Source of the DNA: GCA-2731375 sp964344935
GTDB lineage: Bacteria; Pseudomonadota; Alphaproteobacteria; GCA-2731375
DNA: 64,000 nt
Assembly: GCA_964344935.1 (NCBI GenBank)
Contig: CAYFPL010000006.1
Coordinates: 314,332-378,331, forward strand
Direction: 5' to 3'
Shown: one piece after another, positions 8,770 through 17,217 of the stretch
Layout: every line of letters starts with the position of its first letter
Numbering within the stretch: the stretch's first letter is position 1
The notes under the pieces: model-generated
What the model was told of the DNA's origin: nothing
What the model saw: the letters and a program-made list of their open reading frames with translations, nothing else
The model's database searches: none
Made by a program: the position numbers and the translations under genes

Positions 8770-9975
8770 ATGCTGAGCGGCAAACGCATCCTGTTGATCA
8801 TCAGCGGCGGCATCGCAGCCTACAAGTCCCTGGACTTGATCCGGCGACTCAAGGAACGGGGCGCGGCCGTGCGCTGCGTTCTAACCGCCGGTGGCGAGCA
8901 GTTCGTCACGCCGTTGTCGGTTGCGGCCCTGTCCGAGGAGGCAGTGTATCAGGATCTCTTTTCTCTGAAGGACGAAAGCGAGATGGGGCATATTCGGCTC
9001 AGCCGCGAAGCCGACCTATTGGTGGTTGCCCCGGCCAGCGCCGATCTGATGGCCAAGATGGCTAATGGTTTGGCCAATGATTTAGCCTCGACGATACTGC
9101 TGGCTACGGACAAACCGGTGCTGTTCGCCCCAGCCATGAACACGCGCATGTGGGAGCACCCGGCCACCCAGCGAAACTATCAAACTTTGCTTGGCGATGG
9201 CCTGATGGCAGTGGGCCCGGGACAAGGCGACTTGGCCTGCGGTGAGGTGGGCGCCGGCCGCATGTCGGAGCCGCTGGAGATCGTCGCCACCATTGAAAAC
9301 ATCATGATGGGCGATGCGCCCCTAAAAGGCCGGCGGGCCATTGTGACCTCCGGCCCGACATACGAGGCGATCGATCCAGTACGCTATATCGCCAATCGAT
9401 CCTCGGGCAAGCAGGGTCACGCCATCGCCGAAGCTCTGGCCCGCCTTGGCGCCGAGGTCGTATTGGTGGCCGGCCCCAACAATTTGCCTGATCCCGGCGG
9501 TGTCCAAGTCCGCGGCATCGAATCCGCGTCCCAGATGCTGGCAGCATGCGAAGCGGCGCTGCCGGCTGATATCGCGGTCTGCGCCGCCGCCGTCGCGGAC
9601 TGGCGCGTCGATGGTGAAGCGGAACAGAAGATGAAGAAGGACGGCAGCGGCCAGCCACCGGCCCTGGCCCTGGTTGAGAATCCGGATATTCTGCGGACCC
9701 TGAGCCAATTGAACGGCACCCGACCGAAATTGGTGGTGGGTTTCGCCGCCGAGACCGAAAAAGTTATCGACCATGCGCAGAGTAAAAGGGCGCGGAAGGG
9801 TTGTGACTGGATCGTTGCCAATGACGTCGGCGCCGGCACCGGCGTCATGGGCGGAGACGAGAACACCGTGCATCTGATCACCGCCCAAGGCGTCGAAGAC
9901 TGGCCGACCATGGCCAAGGAAGCTGTTGCCGTCGCTCTGGCCAAGCGCATCGCCGATCATTTTGGTTCCAAATAG
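8770..9975 (+). CDS. coaBC: Bifunctional phosphopantothenoylcysteine synthetase/decarboxylase CoaBC
   Basis: 401 residues with both halves of the coenzyme A enzyme. The N-terminal flavoprotein decarboxylase (about 1-180) has SGGIAAYKS, the catalytic His74 in MGHIRLS, PAMNTRMW with Asn124, and Cys157 in DLACGEVGAGRM, the proton donor in the substrate clamp. The C-terminal synthetase (about 190-400) has TSGPTYEAIDPVRYIANRSSGKQG and KMKKDG. It makes 4'-phosphopantetheine from 4'-phosphopantothenate and cysteine. dut starts 4 bases after its stop, the same order as in many proteobacteria. Confidence 0.97.
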   Translation: MLSGKRILLIISGGIAAYKSLDLIRRLKERGAAVRCVLTAGGEQFVTPLSVAALSEEAVYQDLFSLKDESEMGHIRLSREADLLVVAPASADLMAKMANGLANDLASTILLATDKPVLFAPAMNTRMWEHPATQRNYQTLLGDGLMAVGPGQGDLACGEVGAGRMSEPLEIVATIENIMMGDAPLKGRRAIVTSGPTYEAIDPVRYIANRSSGKQGHAIAEALARLGAEVVLVAGPNNLPDPGGVQVRGIESASQMLAACEAALPADIAVCAAAVADWRVDGEAEQKMKKDGSGQPPALALVENPDILRTLSQLNGTRPKLVVGFAAETEKVIDHAQSKRARKGCDWIVANDVGAGTGVMGGDENTVHLITAQGVEDWPTMAKEAVAVALAKRIADHFGSK

Positions 9976-9979
9976 ACCG

Positions 9980-10429
9980 ATGCTATCCGTACCGGTGCAG
10001 CGTTTGGATAATGGCGCCGATTTGGTTCTGCCGGCCCGCGCGACGGCTGGCAGCGCCGGCATGGACCTGCGTGCCGCCGTCGGAGAGGATGTGGTGCTTG
10101 CGCCGGGACAACGGACCCTGATCCCCACAGGCATCGCCCTGGCCCTGCCGCCGGGTTTTGAAGGCCAGGTACGGCCCCGTTCGGGCCTGGCTCTGAGGCA
10201 CGGTGTTACGGTCCTGAACAGCCCGGGCACGATTGATGCGGATTATCGCGGCGAAGTCAGCGTTATCCTGATCAATCACGGCGAAGAACCATTCACCGTG
10301 CGACGGGGCGAGCGGATCGCGCAACTGGTCATCGCCGCCGTTCCCGACAGCCGGCTTGACGAAGTCGACAGCCTGCCCGAAAGCGCCCGAGGCGCAGGTG
10401 GTTATGGCTCCACCGGCGTGGGGTCCTAG
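9980..10429 (+). CDS. dut: dUTP diphosphatase
   Basis: 149 residues from the ATG at 9980, 4 bases after the coaBC stop; the frame is open earlier but that part overlaps coaBC. All five trimeric dUTPase motifs are seen: AGMDLRA, PRSGLALR, GTIDADYRGEV with the catalytic aspartate, RGERIAQLVI, and the C-terminal GGYGSTG arm. It hydrolyses dUTP to dUMP and pyrophosphate, protecting DNA from uracil and supplying thymidylate synthesis. The Rrf2 gene begins 3 bases downstream. Confidence 0.97.
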   Translation: MLSVPVQRLDNGADLVLPARATAGSAGMDLRAAVGEDVVLAPGQRTLIPTGIALALPPGFEGQVRPRSGLALRHGVTVLNSPGTIDADYRGEVSVILINHGEEPFTVRRGERIAQLVIAAVPDSRLDEVDSLPESARGAGGYGSTGVGS

Positions 10430-10432
10430 ACC

Positions 10433-10888
10433 ATGCCGCAGCTTTCAAAGAAAACCATGTACGTGCTGGAAGCAGTGTTGGATATCGCCTGCAACGCACG
10501 CCCCGACCCGGTGCAGTCCAAGGATATCGCCCAACGCCAGGGTATCCCGCAACGTTATTTGGAAGGCGCCCTGCAACACCTGGTGCGCGCCGGTATCCTG
10601 CGCGGCGTCCGCGGCCCAAAGGGCGGCTATCGCTTGGCTCGGGAGCGCCGGCGCATCACGGTGGCAGAAGTTGTCCGCTTGATGGAAGGTCTTGATGATC
10701 CCGAGGAAGAGGCAGCCACCTCGCCCCTGGGCCGGGCAGTGGTGCAGCCCTTGTGGAGGGAATTGCAAGAGGAAATGTTGAGCCGGCTGGAAGGGGTCAG
10801 CGTCGAGGATCTATTCCGACAGGCCCGCGCCGCCGGCGTTGCCGATGGCGCCAAAAGAGGCGAAAGCGGCGCAAATTTTGATATCTAA
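10433..10888 (+). CDS. Rrf2-family transcriptional regulator, no Fe-S cysteines
   Basis: 151 residues. The winged-helix domain is clear: LSKKTMYVLEAVLDIAC, the recognition region SKDIAQRQGIPQRYLEGALQHLVRAG and the wing GVRGPKGGYRLARE. IscR and NsrR carry three cysteines after the wing; here the only cysteine is Cys20, so no [2Fe-2S] cluster of that kind can form. This resembles CymR of Firmicutes, which controls cysteine metabolism and binds CysK. The gene directly precedes cysK (15 bases), which makes control of sulfur metabolism a reasonable inference. Confidence 0.9.
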   Translation: MPQLSKKTMYVLEAVLDIACNARPDPVQSKDIAQRQGIPQRYLEGALQHLVRAGILRGVRGPKGGYRLARERRRITVAEVVRLMEGLDDPEEEAATSPLGRAVVQPLWRELQEEMLSRLEGVSVEDLFRQARAAGVADGAKRGESGANFDI

Positions 10889-10903
10889 CGGGCCGGAGCA
10901 CGG

Positions 10904-11866
10904 ATGATCCAACGCAGTACCAAGGGACGAGGATGCATCTACGAATCCTTTATCGACACCATCGGCAATACGCCCCTGGTTCGCCTGTCCCGCTTGCGGG
11001 ACGACGCCGGCGTCAAAGCGGATATCCTGGCCAAACTGGAGTTCTTCAATCCCCTGGCCTCGGTCAAGGACCGCATCGGCGTCGCCATGATCGAAGCCAT
11101 GGAAGAGGCCGGCGCGATCGACCAGGACACCGTGCTGGTGGAGCCCACCTCGGGCAACACGGGCATCGCCCTGGCTTTCGTCGCCGCCGCCAAGGGCTAT
11201 CGCATCATACTGACGATGCCGGATTCCATGTCGGTGGAGCGACGCCGTATGCTTTCGCTGCTGGGTGCCGAATTGGTGCTGACGCCGGCCGAAGAGGGCA
11301 TCAACGGTTCCATTAGAAAGGCCGAGGAGCTGGTCGCTGACCTGCCCAAGGCCGCCATTCCACAGCAGTTCGAGCATCCCGCCAATCCGGAAATCCATCG
11401 CCGCACGACAGCCCAGGAAATCTGGAACGATACGGATGGCAAGGTAGATATCATTGTCGCCGGCGTGGGCACCGGCGGCACCATTACAGGCGTTGGCGAG
11501 ACCCTGAAGGCATTGAAGCCGGAATTGCGAATGATCGCGGTCGAGCCCGAGGACAGCCCGGTTCTTTCCGGCGGCGAACCCGGACCCCACAAGATCCAGG
11601 GCATTGGCGCCGGCATTGTACCGGCCGTCCTGAACCTGGATATTGTCGACGAGGTCCTGACCATCGGCAATGAGACATCGTTCGATACCGCCCGCCGTGT
11701 CGCCGCCCTGGAGGGATTGCCGGTGGGCATTTCTTCCGGCGCCGCCCTGGCGGCTGCGGTCGAGGTGGCCGAACGGCCGGAGAACGAAGGCAAAACCATC
11801 GTGGTCATCGTTCCCTCGTTCGCCGAACGCTATCTTTCCACCGCCCTTTTCGAAGGCATGGCCTGA
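10904..11866 (+). CDS. cysK: Cysteine synthase A
   Basis: 320 residues. The PLP lysine is Lys55 in NPLASVKDRIG; the substrate loop is EPTSGNTGIALA and the phosphate-binding loop is GVGTGGTITGVG. It condenses O-acetylserine and sulfide to cysteine. A GGAG ribosome site lies 5 bases before the ATG at 10904. The first 11 residues (MIQRSTKGRGC) are longer than usual before IYESFIDTIGNTPLV. It is part of the tight run dut-rrf2-cysK-GNAT. Confidence 0.95.
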   Translation: MIQRSTKGRGCIYESFIDTIGNTPLVRLSRLRDDAGVKADILAKLEFFNPLASVKDRIGVAMIEAMEEAGAIDQDTVLVEPTSGNTGIALAFVAAAKGYRIILTMPDSMSVERRRMLSLLGAELVLTPAEEGINGSIRKAEELVADLPKAAIPQQFEHPANPEIHRRTTAQEIWNDTDGKVDIIVAGVGTGGTITGVGETLKALKPELRMIAVEPEDSPVLSGGEPGPHKIQGIGAGIVPAVLNLDIVDEVLTIGNETSFDTARRVAALEGLPVGISSGAALAAAVEVAERPENEGKTIVVIVPSFAERYLSTALFEGMA

Positions 11867-11873
11867 AATCGGC

Positions 11874-12494
11874 ATGAGCGCCCAAAGACAAACCAGTTCG
11901 ACGCTGGAAGTCCGGCCCCTGACGCCCAAGCTCCTGGACGAGATGGGGGTGGTTCTGCGCGGCAGTTGGGGGCGGAGCTGCTGGTGCCTCTATCCCCGCA
12001 TGAGCGATCAGGAGATGCGCGATTTGCCTGGTGAAGGCCCTTCGAACCAGCGCCGGCGCGGGGAGATGGCGAAATTGGCCCGCCGCCGCCGCAAGCCGGG
12101 TCTATTGGCGTTTTTGGATGGCGAGCCCGTCGGCTGGGTCGCTGTTGCGCCGCGTCGGGAGTTGAGCCGCGTCCATAAGTCCCGCGCCACACCTCCCGTT
12201 GATGACACGGATGTCTGGGTCATTCCCTGCATCACGGTGGCTAAGACGGCCCGGGGCCAGGGGATAGCGGTGGAAATGATCCGGGCTGCAGCCAAATATG
12301 CCTTCGAACAAGGTGCCCCAGCCGTGGAAGCCTATCCCCGCGCAGGGAATGCCCGCACCGGAGACGACAACGCCTATTTCGGCACGGAGCCCCTATTCCG
12401 CCGCGCAGGATTCAAAGTCATCCGCAAGCCCCTCGAGAGCTTGCCGAAGAACTGGGTCCGTCGCGTGGCCATGCGGGTCGAGTCGCCGAACTGA
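11874..12494 (+). CDS. GNAT family N-acetyltransferase
   Basis: 206 residues from the ATG at 11874, 7 bases after cysK. The acetyl-CoA binding motif A is visible as WVIPCITVAKTARGQGIAVEM (read in two parts), with the R-G-Q-G-I pyrophosphate loop, and motif B near YFGTEPLFRRAGFKVI. The N-terminal half has an unusual basic stretch RRRGEMAKLARRRRK and WGRSCWCLYP. The acceptor substrate is unknown. Its place after cysK may only reflect co-transcription. Confidence 0.85.
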   Translation: MSAQRQTSSTLEVRPLTPKLLDEMGVVLRGSWGRSCWCLYPRMSDQEMRDLPGEGPSNQRRRGEMAKLARRRRKPGLLAFLDGEPVGWVAVAPRRELSRVHKSRATPPVDDTDVWVIPCITVAKTARGQGIAVEMIRAAAKYAFEQGAPAVEAYPRAGNARTGDDNAYFGTEPLFRRAGFKVIRKPLESLPKNWVRRVAMRVESPN

Positions 12495-12497
12495 GGG

Positions 12498-13613
12498 CTA
12501 TGGCTCTGATGCGACCGAATTCAAGCCCCATATCACATGCGTCGTGCCGCGTATCTCGGTCTCGAGAGGTCCGACGCAGTCGAATCCCGGTCCCATCGCA
12601 TTGCGAAACGTGTCGGAGATACATATGCCCTGCGCCAATCTCTGACGTTCCATATGGGCCGCCATGTTGACGGTTTCGCTCCAGAGGCCATAGGGGCGCT
12701 TGTCAGGTCCCACGACGCCGGCGATGACCGGTCCGCAGTGCATACCGATGGTTACCTTCACTGGCTTCCCCGTCGGCGCCGTTAATCCGGCCAGTTCATC
12801 GCGGGCAGCAATGGCGAAACGGGCGGCGCAGGCGGCATGGTCATCCCGTTCATCGGGCAGGCCGGCGACACCAAGGTAGGCATCGCCAAAGACCTGGATT
12901 TTCTTCACGCCGTGCCGTGCGCCCACGTGATCTAGCGTTCGAAACACCCGGTCCAAATACGTCACCAGCTCCGTGGCGGAGGCGGCATCGCCCCATTCGG
13001 TAAAGCCGGCAACATCGACGAATATGACGGAAACATTGTCATATTTGGCGCCGCTCGGTCTTTCATCGTCGGACTCCGCCGCGCCGTATAGATTGTCATG
13101 CCAGCGCCAGGTGCGTATGGCGCGGGAAAGGTTCTTCAGGGCTGCTTCGCCCGTGTCCTCGAAAGCACCGGCAGCATCGCCCGTCAGTTGTTCGCGAGCC
13201 GTATCAGACAAAAGTATGCCGCCGCTATCGGCGGATTGTTCCAGGCGGGCAGCGATATTGACGCAGTCGCCGAACAGATCACCATCACGGACCACCACCT
13301 CGCCTAGATGGATGCCGATCCGCAACTCCAGGGGCTCGCCGAAATTGGGCCAGTCGGGTAGTTGTGATTGAATGGATATGGCGCAATCCACCGCGTCCGC
13401 GACACTCCGGAATTCTACCAATACGCCGTCGCCGGACGTATTTGCAATGCGGCCTTCGTGATGTGAGATACGGGGTTCAAGGAACCGCGTGCGCAATGCG
13501 AACAGCCGCTCTAAGGTATCTGCCTCATCAACCTCCATCTGTCGGGAAAATCCGACCACGTCGAGGGCCAGAACTGCAGCCAGGCGGCGGCGGACGCGGT
13601 CGTCGCTGGTCAT
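12498..13613 (-). CDS. Tandem class III nucleotidyl cyclase domain protein
   Basis: 371 residues with two cyclase homology domains and no membrane segment. Domain 1 (about 8-170) has metal aspartates Asp18 (LALDVVGFSR) and Asp62 (SGDGVLVEF), the base-site Asp112, Asn119 and transition-state Arg123 (NIAAR), but Asn58 where cyclases have the base-recognition lysine. Domain 2 (about 192-365) has metal aspartates Asp200 and Asp244 (FGDAYLGVAG) but Gln240 for the lysine, Gly309 for the aspartate, and His320 for the arginine (NMAAH). A single composite active site, metals from domain 2 and the rest from domain 1, would explain this. The product (cAMP, cGMP or none) is uncertain. Confidence 0.85.
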   Translation of the reverse strand: MTSDDRVRRRLAAVLALDVVGFSRQMEVDEADTLERLFALRTRFLEPRISHHEGRIANTSGDGVLVEFRSVADAVDCAISIQSQLPDWPNFGEPLELRIGIHLGEVVVRDGDLFGDCVNIAARLEQSADSGGILLSDTAREQLTGDAAGAFEDTGEAALKNLSRAIRTWRWHDNLYGAAESDDERPSGAKYDNVSVIFVDVAGFTEWGDAASATELVTYLDRVFRTLDHVGARHGVKKIQVFGDAYLGVAGLPDERDDHAACAARFAIAARDELAGLTAPTGKPVKVTIGMHCGPVIAGVVGPDKRPYGLWSETVNMAAHMERQRLAQGICISDTFRNAMGPGFDCVGPLETEIRGTTHVIWGLNSVASEP

Positions 13614-13804
13614 TGTCGGTTCCCTCCACCTGACCTGGAAATCGAAGCCCGGCTAAGGCACGGACACCATCGAATTTGCCATAATGGCGAAGGGGCGACC
13701 TCATAGGCAACGAAATTCCCTTGATCACATGCCCGTGGGGGATTGTTGTGCCGCTCCCGTCAGCCCGGCATACTTGTCTCAAATTCGATTAGGGGGACAT
13801 CGTC

Positions 13805-15529
13805 ATGGCATTGGATCTGCTTATTCGTAACGGCACGGTGGTGGACGGCAGCGGCATGCCCCGGTATCGCGCCGACGTGGGCGTACAGGGGGGACGCATC
13901 GTCGAGATCGGTCGTATCCGTCAGCCAGCCGACCGCACCATCGACGCCGAAGGCCAGATCGTCGCGCCGGGTTTCATCGACGGCCATACCCACATGGACG
14001 CGCAGATCGCCTGGGACCCCATCGGTAGTTGTTCCTGTTGGCACGGTGTCACGACTGTTTTGATGGGGAACTGCGGGTTCGCCCTGGCACCTTGCAAGGA
14101 GGCCGATCGGGAATGGTTCGCCCGCTGTCTCGAGGCGGTCGAAGACATTCCCACGGAAGCCATGCTGGCCGGCATCGATTGGACCTGGGAAACATTTCCA
14201 GAATATCTGGCCAACGTTCAGCGCCTGCCCAAGGCCATGAACTACGGCGCCTATATCGGCCATTCCGCCCTGCGCATGTATGCCATGGGTGACCGAGCGC
14301 TGGATGAAGCCGCCAACGAGGACGATTTGAAGCTTATGGGCGATGCCGTTGAAGAGGCGCTCAAGGCCGGTGCCGTGGGCTTTTCCACATCGCGTGCCAG
14401 CACCCACATCACACCCGACGGCAGCCCCGTCGCCAGCCGCATCGCGGAGTGGGAGGAAATCGATTACCTGGCTGGCCGGATGGCTGATGTGAACGCCGGT
14501 GTCTTCCAAATCGGTCCCGACGTTGCCTCTGGCCCGGCCCAGCGAACATTCCTGGCAAGATTGAGACAGGTGGCGCTGGAAAGCGGTCGGCCGATGATGT
14601 TCGGCACCATCTCCACCCGCCAGGGCGCCGAGCCGAACCACTGGCAATATCAGCTGGATTACATTGACGAGACCGTCCGGATGGGCGGACGCATGTTCGG
14701 CCAGACGACGACCCGCTCCATCAATGCCCTATTCTCGTTCAAATCCTATCTGCCGTTTGACAATCTGCCCCAGTGGCAAGAACTCCGCGCCCTGCCGCTT
14801 GCAGAGCAGAAAGACCGCCTGCGCCAGCCCGACATTCGCGCGCAACTTGTTGCCGCAGAGGCCGGCATGCGGCCGCGAGGCGACGAGTTCCAAGGCGGCG
14901 GCGCAGCGACCACCAATCCCATGAAACCCGACTATGGCAACTTGTTTGCCATGCAGGGCGTCGACTGGGACGACCCAACGGTGGCGGAACTGTCGACCGC
15001 TTCCGGCAAGCACCCGGTGGAGACCATGATTGACCTGATTTTGCAGAATGACGAGCAGATCTTTATTCAGCCCCTGGTCAACGAAACCCCCGACGACGTC
15101 CTGGGCATGCTGCGCCATCCATTGACGCTGGCGACATTCTCCGATTCCGGCGCCCATGTCTGTCAGGAAATGGGCTCCTCGTTGCAGACCCATATGCTCA
15201 GTTACTGGGTACGCCAGCGTCAGGCCTTCACCCTGGAACAGGCTGTGCGGATGCTGACGTTCGACAATGCCTCTGCCTGGGAAATGACGGACCGGGGTCT
15301 GATCCGCGTCGGCCTCGCCGCCGATCTGGTCATCTTCGATGAGGAAAATATCCGCCCCTGCCTGCCGACAGTGGAAGAAGACCTGCCCGGCGGCGCGCGG
15401 CGCCTGGTGCAAAAGGCCGAAGGCATCCGCGCTACCGTCGTCAACGGCCAGATCGCATTCGAGGATGGAGAAAGCACCGGCGATTTTCCCGGTCAACTGA
15501 TCCAGGGACCGTTGGCCGGCGTGGCATAA
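13805..15529 (+). CDS. Amidohydrolase family protein (D-aminoacylase-like)
   Basis: 574 residues, preceded by AGGGGGACATCGTC. The start LLIRNGTVVDGSGMPRYRADVGV and APGFIDGHTHMDAQ (His61, His63) are typical of amidohydrolases; GNCGFALAP (Cys90) matches the metal-bridging cysteine region of N-acyl-D-amino-acid deacylases. A late aspartate in FSDSGAHVCQEMG fits the catalytic aspartate. The HMR and SHxK-type histidines of characterised D-aminoacylases are not evident: the equivalent stretch reads MFGTISTRQG. Cytosolic hydrolase of unknown substrate, possibly an uncharacterised subgroup. Confidence 0.85.
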   Translation: MALDLLIRNGTVVDGSGMPRYRADVGVQGGRIVEIGRIRQPADRTIDAEGQIVAPGFIDGHTHMDAQIAWDPIGSCSCWHGVTTVLMGNCGFALAPCKEADREWFARCLEAVEDIPTEAMLAGIDWTWETFPEYLANVQRLPKAMNYGAYIGHSALRMYAMGDRALDEAANEDDLKLMGDAVEEALKAGAVGFSTSRASTHITPDGSPVASRIAEWEEIDYLAGRMADVNAGVFQIGPDVASGPAQRTFLARLRQVALESGRPMMFGTISTRQGAEPNHWQYQLDYIDETVRMGGRMFGQTTTRSINALFSFKSYLPFDNLPQWQELRALPLAEQKDRLRQPDIRAQLVAAEAGMRPRGDEFQGGGAATTNPMKPDYGNLFAMQGVDWDDPTVAELSTASGKHPVETMIDLILQNDEQIFIQPLVNETPDDVLGMLRHPLTLATFSDSGAHVCQEMGSSLQTHMLSYWVRQRQAFTLEQAVRMLTFDNASAWEMTDRGLIRVGLAADLVIFDEENIRPCLPTVEEDLPGGARRLVQKAEGIRATVVNGQIAFEDGESTGDFPGQLIQGPLAGVA

Positions 15530-15660
15530 CCGCTTGGCGGCAGCCCAATGGCCGCCCTGTAATTCCTCTTAGCCAGGTGCCCGTGCTACCCTGAGGACAC
15601 CGGATTGGCATAACGGCCGGGCTCCCCGGCCAGTCCCTGATAGCGAAAGTAGGGTTCGGA

Positions 15661-17211
15661 GTGGCGACGGAGAATACCGATACGCTGCGGGCGCGGTACG
15701 GTCCCGGCTACCGCTGGATCGTGACCCTGACCGGGATGACCGCCGCCATGACCATGATCCTGTCATCGACCATGGTCAATGTGGCGGTGCCCACCATCAT
15801 GGGCACCTTTGGCGTCGGTCAAAGCGAGGCGCAGTGGATGTCCACAGCCTTCCTTGCCGCCATGACCGCCTCGCAGCTCCTCGGCGCCTGGGTGATCTCG
15901 GTTCTGGGACCCAGAGGCGGATACGTCGCCGCCGTCGGGCTGTTCATCTTCGGCTCTCTGTTGGGAGCAGGCGCACCCAACATCGACATCCTGATCCTGG
16001 CGCGAGTTCTACAAGGTGTGGCCGCCGGCATTGTGCAGCCCATCGCCATGGTGACCATCTTTCGCGTCTTCCCCACTCAACAAAGGGGTCTGGCGCTTAG
16101 TATCTATGGCATGGGAATCATGCTGGCGCCGATCATGGGGCCGGTGGTGGGCGGCGTCACTATCGATGCATCCAGCTGGCGGCATCTCTTCTTTATTCCC
16201 CTGCCCATTGCCGGTCTCTCGGTACTTCTCGGCACCCTATTCATGCCGGCGCGGGAAAAGGATACGGTGCGCCTGCCCTTCGATTGGATCGGTTACGGCC
16301 TGATCGTCTGCGCCATCGTCTGCTCCATGACTGCCATCGCCAACGGCCAGCGGGACGGCTGGTTCTCGGACAAAATCCTGTTTCTGAGCACGGCCGGTAT
16401 CGGTCTGTCCGCCGCCTTTGTCATTTCGCAACTGCGTTCACCGGCGCCGATCCTGGATTTCGCCGTCTTCCGCCACAAGCAATTCGCGGCCGCGGCAGCC
16501 CTCGGTTTCGTTTTCGGGGCCGGGAACTTCGCCTCCACCTATATCATTCCCGTCTTTGTGCAGACCGTGCAGAACTTCACACCGACGGATTCCGGCATGG
16601 TGACGGCGCCCGCCGGTTTGGTCGTGATGGCGTTCTTTCCCATTGCAGGGCGCATGGTTGATGCCTTTCCGGCTCACTATTTGGCTATTGTGGGGCTGCT
16701 GCTGTTCGCCCTGGGCGCAGCATTGCTGCAGACCACCGGGGTCGATACCGCGTTCATCACATTGGCATTCTATGTGGTCATCGGACGCATCGGGCAAAGC
16801 ATCATGCTGCCGGCGATCAATGTTTCCGCCCTCGGCGCCCTGCCGCCGGATAAACTGAACAACGGTTCGGGCACCATCAATTTCATCCGCCTTATGGGCG
16901 GCGCCTTCGGGGTCAATCTGTTGGTAGTGTTCATGGAGCAGCGGGCCGCGTTCCATGCCAGTGTCCTGACCGCGACCCAGGCACCTGACAATGCCGCTAG
17001 CCGGGAATTGCTGGGCTATATCACGGACCTTCTATCCAGGGGCGGTCTCTCGGAAGAAGTTCTGATCCCTGGCTCTTTGCATTTCCTCGGCCGCGTGATC
17101 ATGGCGCAAGCGAATACCCTGGGCTTCAAGGACGGCTTCATGATCATCGCCGTGGTCTTCGTCTGCGCCCTGATCCCGGCCTTGATGCTGGGCAAGGAGA
17201 AGAAGAGCTAG
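15661..17211 (+). CDS. DHA2-type MFS multidrug efflux transporter
   Basis: 516 residues with about 14 hydrophobic segments, the size and topology of the EmrB/QacA drug:H+ antiporter group. Motifs include MTMILSSTMVNVAVPTIMGTF, QWMSTAFLAAMTASQLLGAW, and motif C-like GIMLAPIMGPVVGG. It sits in the inner membrane. The start is a GTG at 15661. No EmrA-type adaptor or regulator is adjacent. The stop is followed after 6 bases by the stop of a convergent gene. Confidence 0.92.
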   Translation: MATENTDTLRARYGPGYRWIVTLTGMTAAMTMILSSTMVNVAVPTIMGTFGVGQSEAQWMSTAFLAAMTASQLLGAWVISVLGPRGGYVAAVGLFIFGSLLGAGAPNIDILILARVLQGVAAGIVQPIAMVTIFRVFPTQQRGLALSIYGMGIMLAPIMGPVVGGVTIDASSWRHLFFIPLPIAGLSVLLGTLFMPAREKDTVRLPFDWIGYGLIVCAIVCSMTAIANGQRDGWFSDKILFLSTAGIGLSAAFVISQLRSPAPILDFAVFRHKQFAAAAALGFVFGAGNFASTYIIPVFVQTVQNFTPTDSGMVTAPAGLVVMAFFPIAGRMVDAFPAHYLAIVGLLLFALGAALLQTTGVDTAFITLAFYVVIGRIGQSIMLPAINVSALGALPPDKLNNGSGTINFIRLMGGAFGVNLLVVFMEQRAAFHASVLTATQAPDNAASRELLGYITDLLSRGGLSEEVLIPGSLHFLGRVIMAQANTLGFKDGFMIIAVVFVCALIPALMLGKEKKS

Positions 17212-17217
17212 CCGGGG

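Noticed and set aside
14729..15496. Minus-strand 255-codon frame inside the amidohydrolase gene
   Set aside because: Antisense shadow of a well supported gene; no independent evidence.
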